Source: Scenedesmus sp. ARA3
Lineage: Eukaryota > Chlorophyta > Chlorophyceae > Sphaeropleales > Scenedesmaceae
Reading direction: 5' to 3'
DNA: 51,750 nt
Assembly (NCBI GenBank): GCA_004335835.1
Contig: RWJK01001135.1
Span: forward strand, 1 to 51,750
Shown here: piece by piece, positions 23,774 through 33,726 of the stretch
How the letters are laid out: every line of letters starts with the position of its first letter
Numbering within the stretch: the first letter of the stretch is position 1
Made by a program: the position numbers and the translations under genes
Notes under the pieces: generated by a model
Told to the model about the DNA's origin: nothing
Database searches by the model: none
The model's input: the letters and a program-made list of their open reading frames with translations, nothing else

Positions 23774-26700
23774 GAGTCAACAACGGTTCATACTGATGGT
23801 GTCAGCAAGCACAAGATGCTGACCCAGACATGCAGGTACTGCTAAGAAGCATGCCATTGCGCTATCACATCAAACAAGAACGCAGCAGCCTCGTACACAA
23901 AAGCACTGGAGCCTGCTATCCACGCAACCATCAGGGGGCTAGCCCTTGCAGCACCCGCCTCCATCCCCTCTCTTGTCACACACTTGATAACCCCCCGCAC
24001 CTGTGGCAGCAGCGCCACGCGCGACACCAGATCTTTCATGTTCAGGCCCCCGCACAGGTACTGCGCCCAGTCCTGCGCCTCCATGCAGCGCAGGTGTCCC
24101 GGCAGATCCAGCTCCTTTGCGCTGCTGCCAGTTGCCACACTCTTTGGCTCGCCCTGAGCCAGGAATGTGGCCGTCGCAGCAGCAGCAAGGTAGCGACGCG
24201 CCGCCTCGGGCCAGGTTGTGATGTCCACGTAAGGTGTGGCGGTGCGCAGGTCGCGCAGCTGTGCTGCTTTCATGGATGTGGTGTCGAATGTGGCACCGGA
24301 GACGGCACCAAAGATTTCCTGGACTAGCAGCCGCAGCAGCGACACATGCAGCTGCACCCACGCCGCACCGGCAGCATCGTCCCAAGATACTTGATCTGCG
24401 CTCGCCGCTGCAGCTGCAGCGCTGCTGAGTGCGGCAGGATCAGCCCCCGCTGCTGCTGCGGCTGCTGCTGCAGCTGCTGTAACTTCTGGGTCTGCTTCTG
24501 CCTCCTGCTGCTGCTGCTGTTGCTGCTCAGCATCATCGCTGCCGCCTGCTGCTGCTGTGATCTGAGCCAGCATGCTGCTAGCCATGGTGCCTGTGTGTGA
24601 GATGCAGCCTACGAGCCCTGCTTCAAGCTGCTGCAGAGAAGGCACCTCTCCTAGGTCCAGCAGAGGGCCAAAGCAGCAGGTAAACTCCCACACCTGCAGC
24701 AGCTGGTGTGCCTGCTTGCCGCTGAGCTGACTCAGCACTGGTGCTGCTGCTGGCGCTGAGCTGGCGGTAGCTCCAGGCAGCCGCAGATCTTCCTGCAAGG
24801 GCGGCGGCTGCGGCGGCGCTGGCTTGGGCTGCTTGTCACCTGCTGCTCCTGCTGCAGCCGCATCTGGCCCTGCTGCTGCAGCACCCTGCAGCGCACATGG
24901 GACAGTCAACACGCAGGTGTAACAGTCAACAGGGACGGCAGTATGAGGTTGAACCAGTCAAAAAAGTCATAGGCCAGCAGGACAAGGCCAGCATATGCTC
25001 CTCCAACTGCCACAAAGCTGGCTGGAACGCACCAAGGGCAGCTGCACACTCAGCCCAGAGCAAGCCCCGATAAACATGCAAGCCTGCATGTGCTCAAGCA
25101 GCCACGCCCCGCCTGCCGCCTCACCTCTGCTTTCGCTGCTTCCTTGGCTGCTTTCTTCGCCTCCTGCGCAGCTGCGCGCGCCTGCGCCTTCTCAACCTTC
25201 TTTGATTCACGTGCTGTCTCATGCCCCCACCACACCTCCAGCTTGCGGATCATCTTATCCAGCACGTGATCTACTGCACCAGCTACCTCCCGCTCCTCTT
25301 TCGGCATGCCTTTGTAGCGCTTGCTAGCAGCAGCAGGCGCAAACAGCACGCTATCACTAGCAGCAGCAGCAGCAGCGCCGCCGCCGCCGCTGGCACCGCC
25401 GCCACCGCCTGAGAGCGGCCGCTTGCGGCTGACCCCCGCAGCAGCAGTGCCGCTGCGTGGAGCAGCGGCTGCCGCGCCGCCGCCATCACCAGGCGCTGCA
25501 GTACTAAGCGCTGCCCGCGCTGCTGCTGCCGGCGAGCCCGCCTGCCCCTGCCCCTGCTGCTTGGTCTTGCCAGCTGGCTTCTTCATGCCTGCCTGCAGCG
25601 TGCTGCGCTTGGCCCACCTGCCCTTGGCCAGAAACTCCCTTTCCTTGTCCCAGCCGCCGCGCTCGTCCACAAACTGGTAGTTTGGCGTTGCATCGGCACC
25701 TGGCAGGGCCTCCAGCAGCGCTAGCACATCAGCATCTGCTAAGCCAAACATGGCCTTGCCCCAGCAGCCCTTTAGTGAGTTTGCTTTGCACAGCAGCTGC
25801 GCCAGCAGCGGATCTAACGGGGCATCAACATGAGGTCCATTGTTGGCACCCTGCGCTGCTGCTGCGGCGGCGGCGCCTGCTGCAGCTGCACCGCCATCTA
25901 CTGAACCTGAGCCGACACTGCCGAGGGTGTCACCGGCTGCTGCTGCTGCATCCACCTGCATGCGGGCTCGCTCCTGCAAGCCAACCACCTGCGCCCACGC
26001 CATGTCAGCGTTGCGCGCAGACGCTAGCTCAAACTGCCTGGCCTCTGCTGCACCTGAGCCTGCAGCAGCTGCGGCAGCGGCGGCTGTGCTTGCCGCACCA
26101 CCCTCGCTATGCTGCTGCTGCTCTGACAGGCCCGGCACGGAAGTGCGGCCCGCTGCCGCGCTGCTGTGGTGCTCTGCGATCGCTGCGAGAGCTTGTGGGT
26201 CAGCCACTAAGCTGACCACAAACTGCGGGTGCTTGGCGCCTGGTGGCGACTTGATCTCTGACACAAACGTGCCAGCTGCAGCGTCTTTGAACACAGCCCT
26301 AAACCCGGGCGTCATGAGGCTCAGCGGCGTGCTGAATGTCGGGCGAGGGTCTACAGCACCCAATGCCTCAACCGCCACGCCGTTTTTGAGCTGCAGCGGA
26401 AGCGACAGCCCATCTTTCTGCATCTGCTTCGCACGCGCCACAGCAGCAGCATGCGCCTCTGCCTTGCTGATGCTGCTATCCTCATCACCACCACCACCCT
26501 GCCCTGCTGCTGCTGCGGATCCTGCTACTGCATCGCCTGCATGCTGCTGCTGCCCCTTGCCGCTGCCAGGCCCGCCGCCGCTACCAGCTGCTGCTGCAGA
26601 AGTTGGCGGCAGCTTTCCTGCAGGCCTTCCTGCAGGCATATCTAGCCCCAGCAGCTTCGCCACCTCGCCACGCGAGCGCAGCCGCTTTCCTGCAGGCGTG

Positions 26701-27023
26701 AGGTACGTCGCATTGCAGGTGCCTGTCTCCCCATTCTCTGCTACCGTCACAATCTTCACATCACACTTCCAGCCCTCCCCGAGGCTGCCTCCTAGCTGGG
26801 TGATGTACAGCGCAAGCTTTTCTAGCAGCTCCTGGGCTGCAGCTTCCGGGTCATTCGGATGCTGCGTGGTGTAGCTGCCTGCGCGGCGCTTTGCACTGCC
26901 GCCGCCGCTGCCTGCATCAGATGGGCGCTGCTTGCCGCCGCTGCCCGGGGTTCCATTCGCTGCTGCTGCTGCTGCTGCTTTTGCAGCATCATCACGAGTG
27001 CCGCCGCTGCCCTGAGGCTCCAT
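16372..27023 (-). CDS. MBD9: MBD9-like multidomain chromatin protein (MBD-FYRN-FYRC-DDT-bromo-like-PHD-WHIM)
   Basis: Exons: 27023-25125, 24885-24001, 23703-23544, 23317-23184, 22871-22770, 22306-21217, 20330-20127, 19817-16372; 2,639 aa, and phases agree at every junction. Visible domains: MBD-like at about 80-128 (GEGWKCDVK ... TPAGKRLRSRGEVAKLL), FYRN-like at 205-272, FYRC-like at 328-455 (MFGLADADVLALLEALPG), DDT at about 690-860 (VWEFTCCFGPLLDLG; TTWPEAARRYL), and a bromodomain-like helix set at about 1030-1105 (VAARLEQGLYAATG; ADVVLACDL; FN). A C4HC3 PHD finger follows at 1270-1320 (CRVC, CDGC, HCYC, CPVC). WHIM parts lie across the exon 6/7 junction (ARLDLLVLLCEML | RRFVEERMEAKREAKRR) and at about 1565 (LGQDRFHNTYWLL). 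Arabidopsis MBD9 has these domains and works with the SWR1 complex in H2A.Z deposition; a nuclear chromatin-reader role is inferred from that. The C-terminal third is Gln/Ala/acidic low complexity. Family membership is strong, orthology likely. Confidence 0.85.
20410..20556 (-). repeat. Two extra copies of the 5' start of exon 7 (MBD9-like gene) inside the upstream intron
   Basis: The true exon 7 begins at 20330 after a TATGCGCAG acceptor and encodes RRFVEERMEAKREAKR. A close copy at about 20556-20505 repeats GCAG plus codons for RRFVKERMEAKREAKR. A degenerate one at about 20445-20410 repeats the start with changes. The true exon is chosen because only it continues into an open frame that reaches the 20127 donor in the phase needed for exon 8. 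Confidence 0.75.
20705..21140 (-). repeat. Four extra copies of the 3' end of exon 6 with its 5' splice site (MBD9-like gene)
   Basis: Exon 6 ends at 21217 with codons for LLCEMLAASNT followed by ACAG|GTGCGG. Copies with the same end and donor recur at 20962 (about 98 bp, still encoding LDLLVLLCEMLAASNT), 20844 and 20728 (about 35 bp each). A degenerate one ends at 21134. All lie in the intron that separates exon 6 from exon 7, in the same orientation. Confidence 0.8.
21537..21665 (-). other. PHD finger segment of the MBD9-like gene
   Basis: Minus-strand codons give C-x2-C (CRVC), LLLCDGC, EYHCYC and WYCPVC in the order and spacing of a C4HC3 zinc-binding PHD finger. All eight ligands are present. 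PHD fingers bind histone H3 tails. The EDDKAKLLLCDGCNDEYH stretch carries the acidic pre-cysteine segment typical of fingers that accept an unmodified or methylated H3 N-terminus. Confidence 0.9.
22492..22530. repeat. Short intronic tandem repeat (TAATACCCTG unit)
   Basis: Three near-identical 10-12 bp units (TAATACCCTG with a variable A/T) lie in the intron between exons 5 and 6 of the MBD9-like gene. No function is apparent. Confidence 0.7.
22908..22952 (+). repeat. (CAG)15 microsatellite in an intron of the MBD9-like gene
   Basis: Fifteen uninterrupted CAG units on the plus strand read as (CTG)15 in the minus-strand transcript. They lie about 36 nt upstream of the exon 5 acceptor at 22871. 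Confidence 0.95.
23738..23767 (+). repeat. (CAG)10 microsatellite upstream of an acceptor
   Basis: Ten plus-strand CAG units form a (CTG)10 tract in the transcript, about 35 nt upstream of the acceptor of exon 3 (23703) of the MBD9-like gene. Confidence 0.95.
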
Positions 27024-28427
27024 TGCTGCTGCTGCGCTGGTTTGGCTGGCAAGCTGGGTGCAGCACTAGGTTTAAACCCTAGTTGCAGCTAGTGCTGCCT
27101 GCGCAGCAGTGACGTGCCACCTGTGAGCAGCAGCACAGCACGAAAGCGGCACGCGCAGGGTGAACACGTGGAGTAATGCAAAATGAGAATGCGAGCTTGT
27201 CTGCATCATTGAAGCAGGGGAAAAGCTCGTTGTAGCACCATAATCAGTGGCAATGCGCCCAGTGATCGCTGCACAGACGAGGGCAAGCAGTTGCTGCTGC
27301 TGCTGCTGCCTCAGGCAGCAGGCGAGGCTGTGCTGTGAAACAGCCAGATCAGCACAATCCCAAACAAAGTGTTGACTCTGATACAGTCATCAACAAGTCT
27401 ATTGGTGCTCAGGTGACCACAACGTTTTCAAGTGCGCCACGCTAGTAATGACAGCTGCTGCGGTCAACACAGTCCCCTGCTGAGCCTGCTGGCAACACAG
27501 CTGCTTTCAGCCATAGAACAACATATGAAAGCTTCAGCTGCAAACCTATTTGTCTTGCAATGTCACCAAAAAGTGGGACAACAGCAGAAAGAACCACTTC
27601 TACTGCTCTCCCAAATTTGATGCATGTATGCTGCTGCTCACCTGCTGCTGTGCAAGGAAACCCCGCATTCACCGCTGTCATTCGTTTGGTGGCCCCTGCA
27701 CAGCCAGAAATGCATGAGTACTGCTATTGATGCAATGGTGTTGGGCAAGCTGCTGTGCCTCATGTCTCTGATCACAAGCATCGGCGACCCTCAAAAAGCG
27801 CCTCGTGACACCTTTTCCATACTACTGCAACTGTGACGAGGCAAATGAGCCTACACCAGGCCAAGCAGGGAGATCGAGCCACACCTGGTGCCACACCCAG
27901 AGGTTCCACCTGCACCAGTCGCCTTGCCAGTGCCACTGTCTGTTCCGTTTTTTAAACGGTAGTGTTAATCTTGAACTTTCAAAGCGTTCTTTCTGCAGCG
28001 GATGTGGACAAGAGCGAGACTGGAAACAAGCAAACCGAATGTTACAGCACGCACATGCCTATTACTTGGCTTATTGTACCTTAAGTCGAGCAAGTGAGGC
28101 GTTTGGATGCCACAGCAGATGACCCTCGTGTTCTGCAGGTCTCACAACCTGCTGCAGTGGGCCTGGTGTCATACCCCGACAAAGAAAACAATATAGTGAT
28201 GAGCACAGCTTAATCAACTTTAAGTTAACGTAATAGTATTCTGTCAGCCAAGCAGTGTAGCTGTCTCGCCCAACGTACACCAGAGTCTTGTACTGTGCTG
28301 TACACGCACACTTGCTGTTTGAATAAAGGCGACCAGCTACCAAGCAGGACCCTTGAATCCAACATGGTACGCCTTAAAAACAACTTTAGCGTGCTAGATG
28401 CCCTGCTGGTGTGGCAGCATGAAAAAC
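27024..28427. other. Divergent intergenic region between the MBD9-like and ARL3 genes
   Basis: The two flanking starts face away from each other, so both promoters and 5' UTRs must lie in these 1.4 kb. The sequence is more AT-rich and far poorer in CAG/CTG than the genes. The translated reading frames show no recognisable protein, and no RNA gene was seen. Confidence 0.6.
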
Positions 28428-30765
28428 ATGGCTGCTGCTGCTCGCACTCAGGGTCTGCTGGCGCTGTTGAGGAAGCTGCGCAAAAGCGAGGGAGAGGTGC
28501 GTTCACACATGCAATTTGACAGCTACTAGAACAAATCAGCCAACTATTACACTAAGCAGCTGCGCCTGTGCAGGCTCGCATACTTGTGTTGGGCCTGGAC
28601 AACGCTGGCAAGACCACCATCCTGAAGAAGCTGTCAGATGAGGACATCACAACCATCATGCCAACGCAGGCAAGCTGTGCAGTATTACCATTGACCATAT
28701 ACTTCAGCGTATGCAACTTTACAACAACGTCAACAAAAACTTTCAGTGCTGCCAGATGAGCAGGCAGCATGGACGTCAGCACTGCCTCCTGGCAGTGCCT
28801 ACCGGCTGCAGCTGCAGTTGTGCACAGTTGGCAGTGCCTTTCAGAGCAGCTGCAGCTGCATTTGTCCTGCAAAGGCCGCAGCAAAATTACTTGTGTACGT
28901 TGTGTGTTATATATACGCGCAGGGCTTCAACATCAAGTCCCTGATGCATGATGGCTTCAAACTCAACGTGTGGGACATAGGCGGGCAGAAGTCTATCAGG
29001 CCTTACTGGTGAGCCGTAGCAGAGCAGCTGCTGCTGCTGCTACTGCTGGGGCTGCAGTGACGTAGGTGGCTTTCAACCTTGCAATAAACAACACTGGTTG
29101 AAATACTCAGCGGGTAAGCACCTGCAGAACTGCATGTGCTCCAAGAACAGCGGCGTGCATCTGCCACATCATGGGCATCGCACACTGCAGAGTGCCTGCA
29201 TCCTCCGCAGCAGCTGTCATCGTAATGCTCCAGTCCTGCTGCTGCTGCTGCCGCTGCCGTCGCTTGTGCGCCGCCAGGCGCAACTACTTTGACTCCACGG
29301 ACGCGCTGGTGTACGTCATTGACAGCGCGGACCGCAAGCGCATCGATGAGTGCGGCGTGGAGCTGGCGCAGCTGCTGGAGGTGAGGCGCACTGCTGTGGT
29401 GGCAGGCAGGCAGGCAGGTTTACACGCTTTGCGTGTTACAGAACGGGAACTCCGCCCATTTTGAGTCAATCGTTAAATGATAAGCTCACAGCACAGCCAG
29501 CAGCTGGTGCAGCTGCTTGGAGGTGAGCGCAATGTGGCAATGACGGCAGGCGAGCACATACAAAGCACACAGCCAGCAGCTGCGCCACCCAATTTGCAGC
29601 AGTATAGAATACTGCATCGACGAGTGCGGCGTGGAGCTGGCGCAGCTGCTGGAGGTGAGGCACACCGTCCGACGACGTCGTGATTACGGCAGGCAGGCAG
29701 ACTACAGCACAGCCAGCAGCTGCCGCAGCTGCCAGGTAAGGCACAGCAGCACTGGGGTACGCACACGGCGGGCAGGCAGGCGCAGCTGCTCGTGCGGCTG
29801 CCGGGTGCCGGCGGCAGTCGCGATGACAGCTGCAGCTGTTGTTGGGCGTGCGCTGCATACCGACGCTAGATGTGTGTACGCGTGTTGAGGCAGCAGTTTG
29901 GCTGGAAACCTCTGAACGGGGCCTGCTGTTGCAGGGCCTGCTCACAACAGCGCCATGCAAGCCGGCTCACTTAGCCTGAGTAGAGCCAGTGGTACCAGTG
30001 CTGGTGACAGATAGTTTACAGGCATGAGACGGTTGTCCCTGAGCCAGTGGTCGTGAGCTATGAGTGGTACCAGAGTGGCACCAGTGGTACCAGAGTGTCG
30101 GGCACCAGTGCTAGTGGCAGGTCGTTTGCAGGCATGTTGTCGTTTGTCCCTGAGCCAGTGTCCCTGAGCCATGTGAAATGACGAATTCTAGACAAAGTCA
30201 GGATCCCAAAGGGCACTGGTCATGCACAGCTGCGCACCTTCAAGCAATGCTGAGCCAAAAGACCCCCAAAGTCTCCTGGCACTCCGAGTGGGCTGCCATG
30301 TGCCCCAGGGCGTGGCTAAGCAGAGCCACGTCAGCAGGCGAGGCGCGCCGTGCTCAGGGTGTGGCCTTTTTGCTGCGTGCAGGAGGAGAAGATGAACGGC
30401 GTGCCTGTGCTGGTGCTGGCCAACAAGCAGGACCTGCTTGCGGCGCTGTCTGCGGACGACATAGCAGAGTCGCTGAACCTGTTCCTTATCAGGGACAGGC
30501 CGTGGCAGATACAGGTGCGCAGCTTCGAATGCTTGGTCAGATTCCTTGGTGAGCAACCAGGGCTGCCGGGCAGACTCTGCAGACGCAGATGCCATATGTT
30601 CAGCAGGTTGTGCAAGCGCAGCTACAACATGCAGGCTGCGGCAGCCTGGGTGCAGTGCCCTGACCTTGGTTGGTGCACTGTGCTGCATGCTTGCAGGGCT
30701 GCTCAGCCAAGGACGGTGCAGGGCTGCAGGAAGGCATGGAGTGGCTGGTGAAGCAAGTGCGGTAG
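28428..30765 (+). CDS. ARL3: ADP-ribosylation factor-like GTPase ARL3
   Basis: Exons: 28428-28496, 28574-28669, 28923-29008, 29278-29380, 30383-30514, 30697-30765; 184 aa, close to the usual 182. The G1 box GLDNAGKTT is at about 30-38 and switch I PTQGFNIK follows at about 53-60. WDIGGQ is at 72-77 and NKQD at 132-135. The G5-type SAK is at 165-167. The peptide [19 protein letters not shown] and the following [19 protein letters not shown] mark it as ARL3 rather than ARF1 or ARL2. ARL3-GTP releases lipidated cargo from UNC119/PDE6D carriers inside cilia; ARL13B activates it and RP2 inactivates it. The start at 28428 has a better context (AAACATGGC) than an in-frame ATG at 28419. Intron 2 uses a GC donor, and intron 4 contains copies of the exon 4 end. 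Confidence 0.95.
28670..28922 (+). other. GC-AG intron in the ARL3 gene
   Basis: The exon ends with codons for MPTQ followed by CAG|GCAAGC, and the next exon starts after CGCGCAG with codons for GFNIKS. ARL3 proteins read PTQGFNIKS without a gap, so a GC donor is required. The bases around it otherwise match the donor consensus. Confidence 0.85.
29485..29735 (+). repeat. Extra copies of the 3' end of ARL3 exon 4 with donor sites, in intron 4
   Basis: Exon 4 ends at 29380 (codons for [13 protein letters not shown], then GTGAGG). Intron 4 holds a near-exact copy ending at 29654 that still encodes the same peptide and donor. Weaker copies end at 29522 (CTTGGAG|GTGAGC) and 29735 (GCCAG|GTAAGG). 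The flanking GGCAGGCAGGC motif recurs after each copy as well. Confidence 0.8.
29985..30172 (+). repeat. Diverged direct repeat in ARL3 intron 4
   Basis: Two copies of a roughly 65-bp unit (ACCAGTGCT ... TTGTCCCTGAGCCAGTG) start near 29988 and 30100. They are separated by shorter GGTACCAGAGTGGCACC-type pieces. The repeat is intronic and non-coding. Confidence 0.7.
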
Positions 30766-32126
30766 CTTCCAGTTGTGGACGCGAATCAGAGCAGTTCTGC
30801 TCACTAGCGTGTGTGCTGGGGCCTGGGTTTGGCTAGCATGCAGCCATAGCAGAGAATATTCTTGGCCTTGATGCAAACCACGTTCAACCTGATCCACTGA
30901 GCGTTGATTAGCGCTGCGCTACTTGGGCACTAATAGTACTGGTGCCTCGTAGGCTGATACTAGCCACTAGTGGGCTGTGATGTTCAGCAGCATCAGTTCA
31001 AGCCTGTGCTTTTTTTGTGACAGCACCAGCTTGCCCATGGCAACGTTGATATTCGTCGACGCTCACATGTTTTTCGTTACGTTACGTTACACATGCCTTC
31101 AAGTGCAACCCCTCTGTCTACATCGTGATGCATGCCTATGCATATGGCAGTTGTCACAGCAGTGCATGTCATCATGGCCTGGCATCAACTCCAGCCTGGA
31201 CTCGCGTCTAAGTGTCCCATAAGATAAAGTGCTCATGCTCATCCACAGATAAAGGCCTGTTACGAAGTGAGTCACCGTCGTTGTTACAACCACGTTGATT
31301 GCATGACTGGTATTCATAACCAACACCACTCCTTGGAGAAAGTGCAGACATCCGCTAGCAAGCCTTGCCCTTGAAGGGCACCACAGCTATGCAGCGCTAG
31401 TCACAACAAGAAGGCAATCAACACTGCAAGCGGCAGGGCTGCTGCATCTTGAAGCAAAATAATTTTGCTTGCAAGCTGAACCACGGTTACTTCTTCATGA
31501 TGGTGTAACAAAACGCACGACATACGCTGTATTTTTGGCAGAGACCACCCAAGGACAGCAACTTGAGTGCCATCATCATTCCGACAACTGTGACTGATCA
31601 CCAAGGTACAAGACACAACCCACGCCAGTGGCAGTACTGCAGGAAATAGCCGCAACTGCTGCTGCACATGACAGAAGGATAAGATGCAGAAATGCTCGCC
31701 CAGGCGCTGCGTCAGTTTGCCCGATGCTCATGCTGCGACCTCTGCTGCGTCTACATGTGTGGCACCAGCTGCACCAGCTGACCTAGCTGCATGACAACGG
31801 CTGCAGCTAGGTCACAGCGCCATCAGCCACCACCGTCGAGTGGTTTCAACACGTGGTCACAGCTTGCAGGACAGCCAGCAGCTTGCAGGAAAGCCAGCTG
31901 TAGCACATAAGCACAGGTGGCTGGCGCGCGGCTCTGCTGATGAGCTGTTTCGGTGAGGATTAAGCATGCCACCATACAGGGGCTGCCATATGGTGAAGAG
32001 GCAAAGTGATGAAGCGGGTGCAGCTGCCTGCTACCGACCTGACTGGCGGTGAGGTGCATGGCATGCAGGCTGCTCAGCAACGTGGCCGGCAGCTGCTGAC
32101 TGCGGTGCATGCAGCAGCAAACGCCA
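30766..32126. other. Convergent intergenic region after ARL3
   Basis: This should contain the ARL3 3' UTR (a TGTAA occurs at about 31503) and, past 32127, the 3' UTR of the minus-strand small gene. A (GTTAC)3 repeat lies at about 31079-31091. No gene was recognised. Confidence 0.55.
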
Positions 32127-32131
32127 TTACA
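32127..32131 (-). promoter_or_regulatory. Candidate polyadenylation signal of the small minus-strand gene
   Basis: Minus-strand TGTAA lies 87 nt downstream of the stop codon at 32218. This is a typical position for a green-algal 3' end and supports the reality of this single-exon gene. Confidence 0.5.
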
Positions 32132-32217
32132 TGCAACAACACCAACATACCAACACAGCCTTGAGGATAGAGATGTCCTTGAGGATGAAAATATCTGACC
32201 ACAAATGCGAATTGCAC

Positions 32218-32760
32218 TCAGCTGTCAGCAGCCGCTGCGGCTGGCGGCTGCTCAAGTGCTGCAGTGCCCTGTTTTCTGGAGCCAGATGCAGCCTCTTCCT
32301 CCTGCTGGGAGGCTTCCTTGGGCTGCTTCAAGCTCCAGCTGCCAAGCAGTGCGTTGATGTCAGCTGCAGGCTGGACTACAGCTGCAGGCCCAGCTGCTGT
32401 TGTGCTTGCAGGAGGCATGGTTGCTACTGGCTGCTGCTGCGGCTGCTGCACAGATGCTGCTTCCGTGGCCTGCGTTTGAGTTTGCTCCTGCTGCCTTGTA
32501 CAACCCTTGACGTGTTTGGATTGCTTCTTCGTGATGCCCTTCTCAGCCAGTTCTGCACCTGTGTCCTGCAGCAGCTGCATGATGCTGCTTTGGTGCACTG
32601 AAGAGAGCAGTGCGCTGGCTGCTTTCAGTGAGCGGGCATGCTGCTGCGGCTTGGCCTTCAGCTGATGACCATTCGGCTTAGTTGCACTTTTATCACGCCC
32701 GTAAGGCTGCGATCGCCGCTGCTGCTGCTGTGGCCCCTTCTTGCTTGCGTGTTTTGGCAT
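32218..32760 (-). CDS. Uncharacterised basic/Gln-rich protein, single exon
   Basis: The frame gives 180 aa from the ATG at 32760 (MPKHASKKGPQQQQRR). A GTG twelve bases upstream is open but not needed. The N-terminal third is very basic. The middle has a predicted helix (LLSSVHQSSIMQLLQDTG, then ELAEKGITKKQSKHVK). The rest is Gln/Ala/Pro-rich and ends with an acidic patch. No known family was recognised. The basic lysine-rich start and lack of a signal or membrane segment suggest a nuclear or nucleolar protein, which is inference only. It shares a 287-bp start-to-start spacer with the divergent oxidoreductase gene and has its own TGTAA signal. Confidence 0.6.
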   Translation of the reverse strand: MPKHASKKGPQQQQRRSQPYGRDKSATKPNGHQLKAKPQQHARSLKAASALLSSVHQSSIMQLLQDTGAELAEKGITKKQSKHVKGCTRQQEQTQTQATEAASVQQPQQQPVATMPPASTTAAGPAAVVQPAADINALLGSWSLKQPKEASQQEEEAASGSRKQGTAALEQPPAAAAADS

Positions 32761-33047
32761 TGTTGCAGCCACACCAGAAATGCTGGCAGTACCGGTAACG
32801 TCAAGTGTATTTTAAAAACCAGCTGGGTGATGAGAACGCTTGATTCAAGACAATGAGCCACAATAACCGCAAGAGCGGAGCCAAAGCATCGACAAACCCT
32901 GTAACACAGGTACTAACAGCAGGTGAGTTTGCAAAGCAAGCATGCTGCTAACTTCAGGCTCACGTCCTGACATGAGAAGCAGCTGAATGTGTGGTTTATG
33001 AAGCTGCGGGCAGTGACAAGTGCAGGGAGTAAGCAGAGTAGGAAGTC
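32761..33047. promoter_or_regulatory. Putative bidirectional promoter
   Basis: Only 287 bp separate the two divergent start codons, so both promoters and 5' UTRs must overlap here. A TATTTTAAAA element lies at about 32809-32818. Transcription starts were not determined. Confidence 0.45.
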
Positions 33048-33679
33048 ATGGCCAAGGTAGTAGTGGTTGGGGCAGGCATCATAGGTGCCAGCATCAGCAG
33101 GCAGCTGGCACAGCGTGGTGCCCAGGTAAGCCTTGTTGCACAACCAGCAGCTGCCACTTTTGCTTGTTTTGTCTACAGCAGCAATGCACCGGATCCATGC
33201 ATGTGATGCCATGCTGCACTCTTGCTGGCGCTGTGAGCAGCAGATGTGCGGGCCCTGTCCATACCTGCACACCGAATCTTCCAGCAACGCAGCCCAACAT
33301 TGCTGACGGCGTGGCTTAAAGGCCTCCTGCAAACATTGGTGCCTGCAGGTGACTGTGCTGGAGGCTGCTGCTGCTCCTGCCCAGGGAGCAACCAAGGCAT
33401 CCTGGGCATGGCTCAACAGCAACTACAAGCAGCCACAGCACTACAAAGGTGACCGTTAGTAACATTAGTAACGCACCGTGCAAGCACAGCACATGCAGCC
33501 TGGGGTGTCAAGCTCATCCTTCAAGCACAGGCCCTGATCAATCACAGATTGCACGCTGACTGTCACCCGGCCCAGTGGATATGATGACTGGGCGCACAAC
33601 ATGGCTGCAAGCCAGCTGCATTTAAGTCATGCTGTTGCTGCTGCATGCTGCTGGCAGCCCCCCAGCTGGAACGAGCTTC

Positions 33680-33726
<47 letters not shown>

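Noticed and set aside
31368..31382. Short perfect palindrome as a terminator hairpin
   Set aside because: It is an isolated stem of about six bases in a eukaryotic spacer, not followed by a T run and not close to a stop codon.
32761..32772. Four-codon N-terminal extension of the small minus-strand gene
   Set aside because: It would start at GTG. Nuclear genes use ATG, which is present at 32760.
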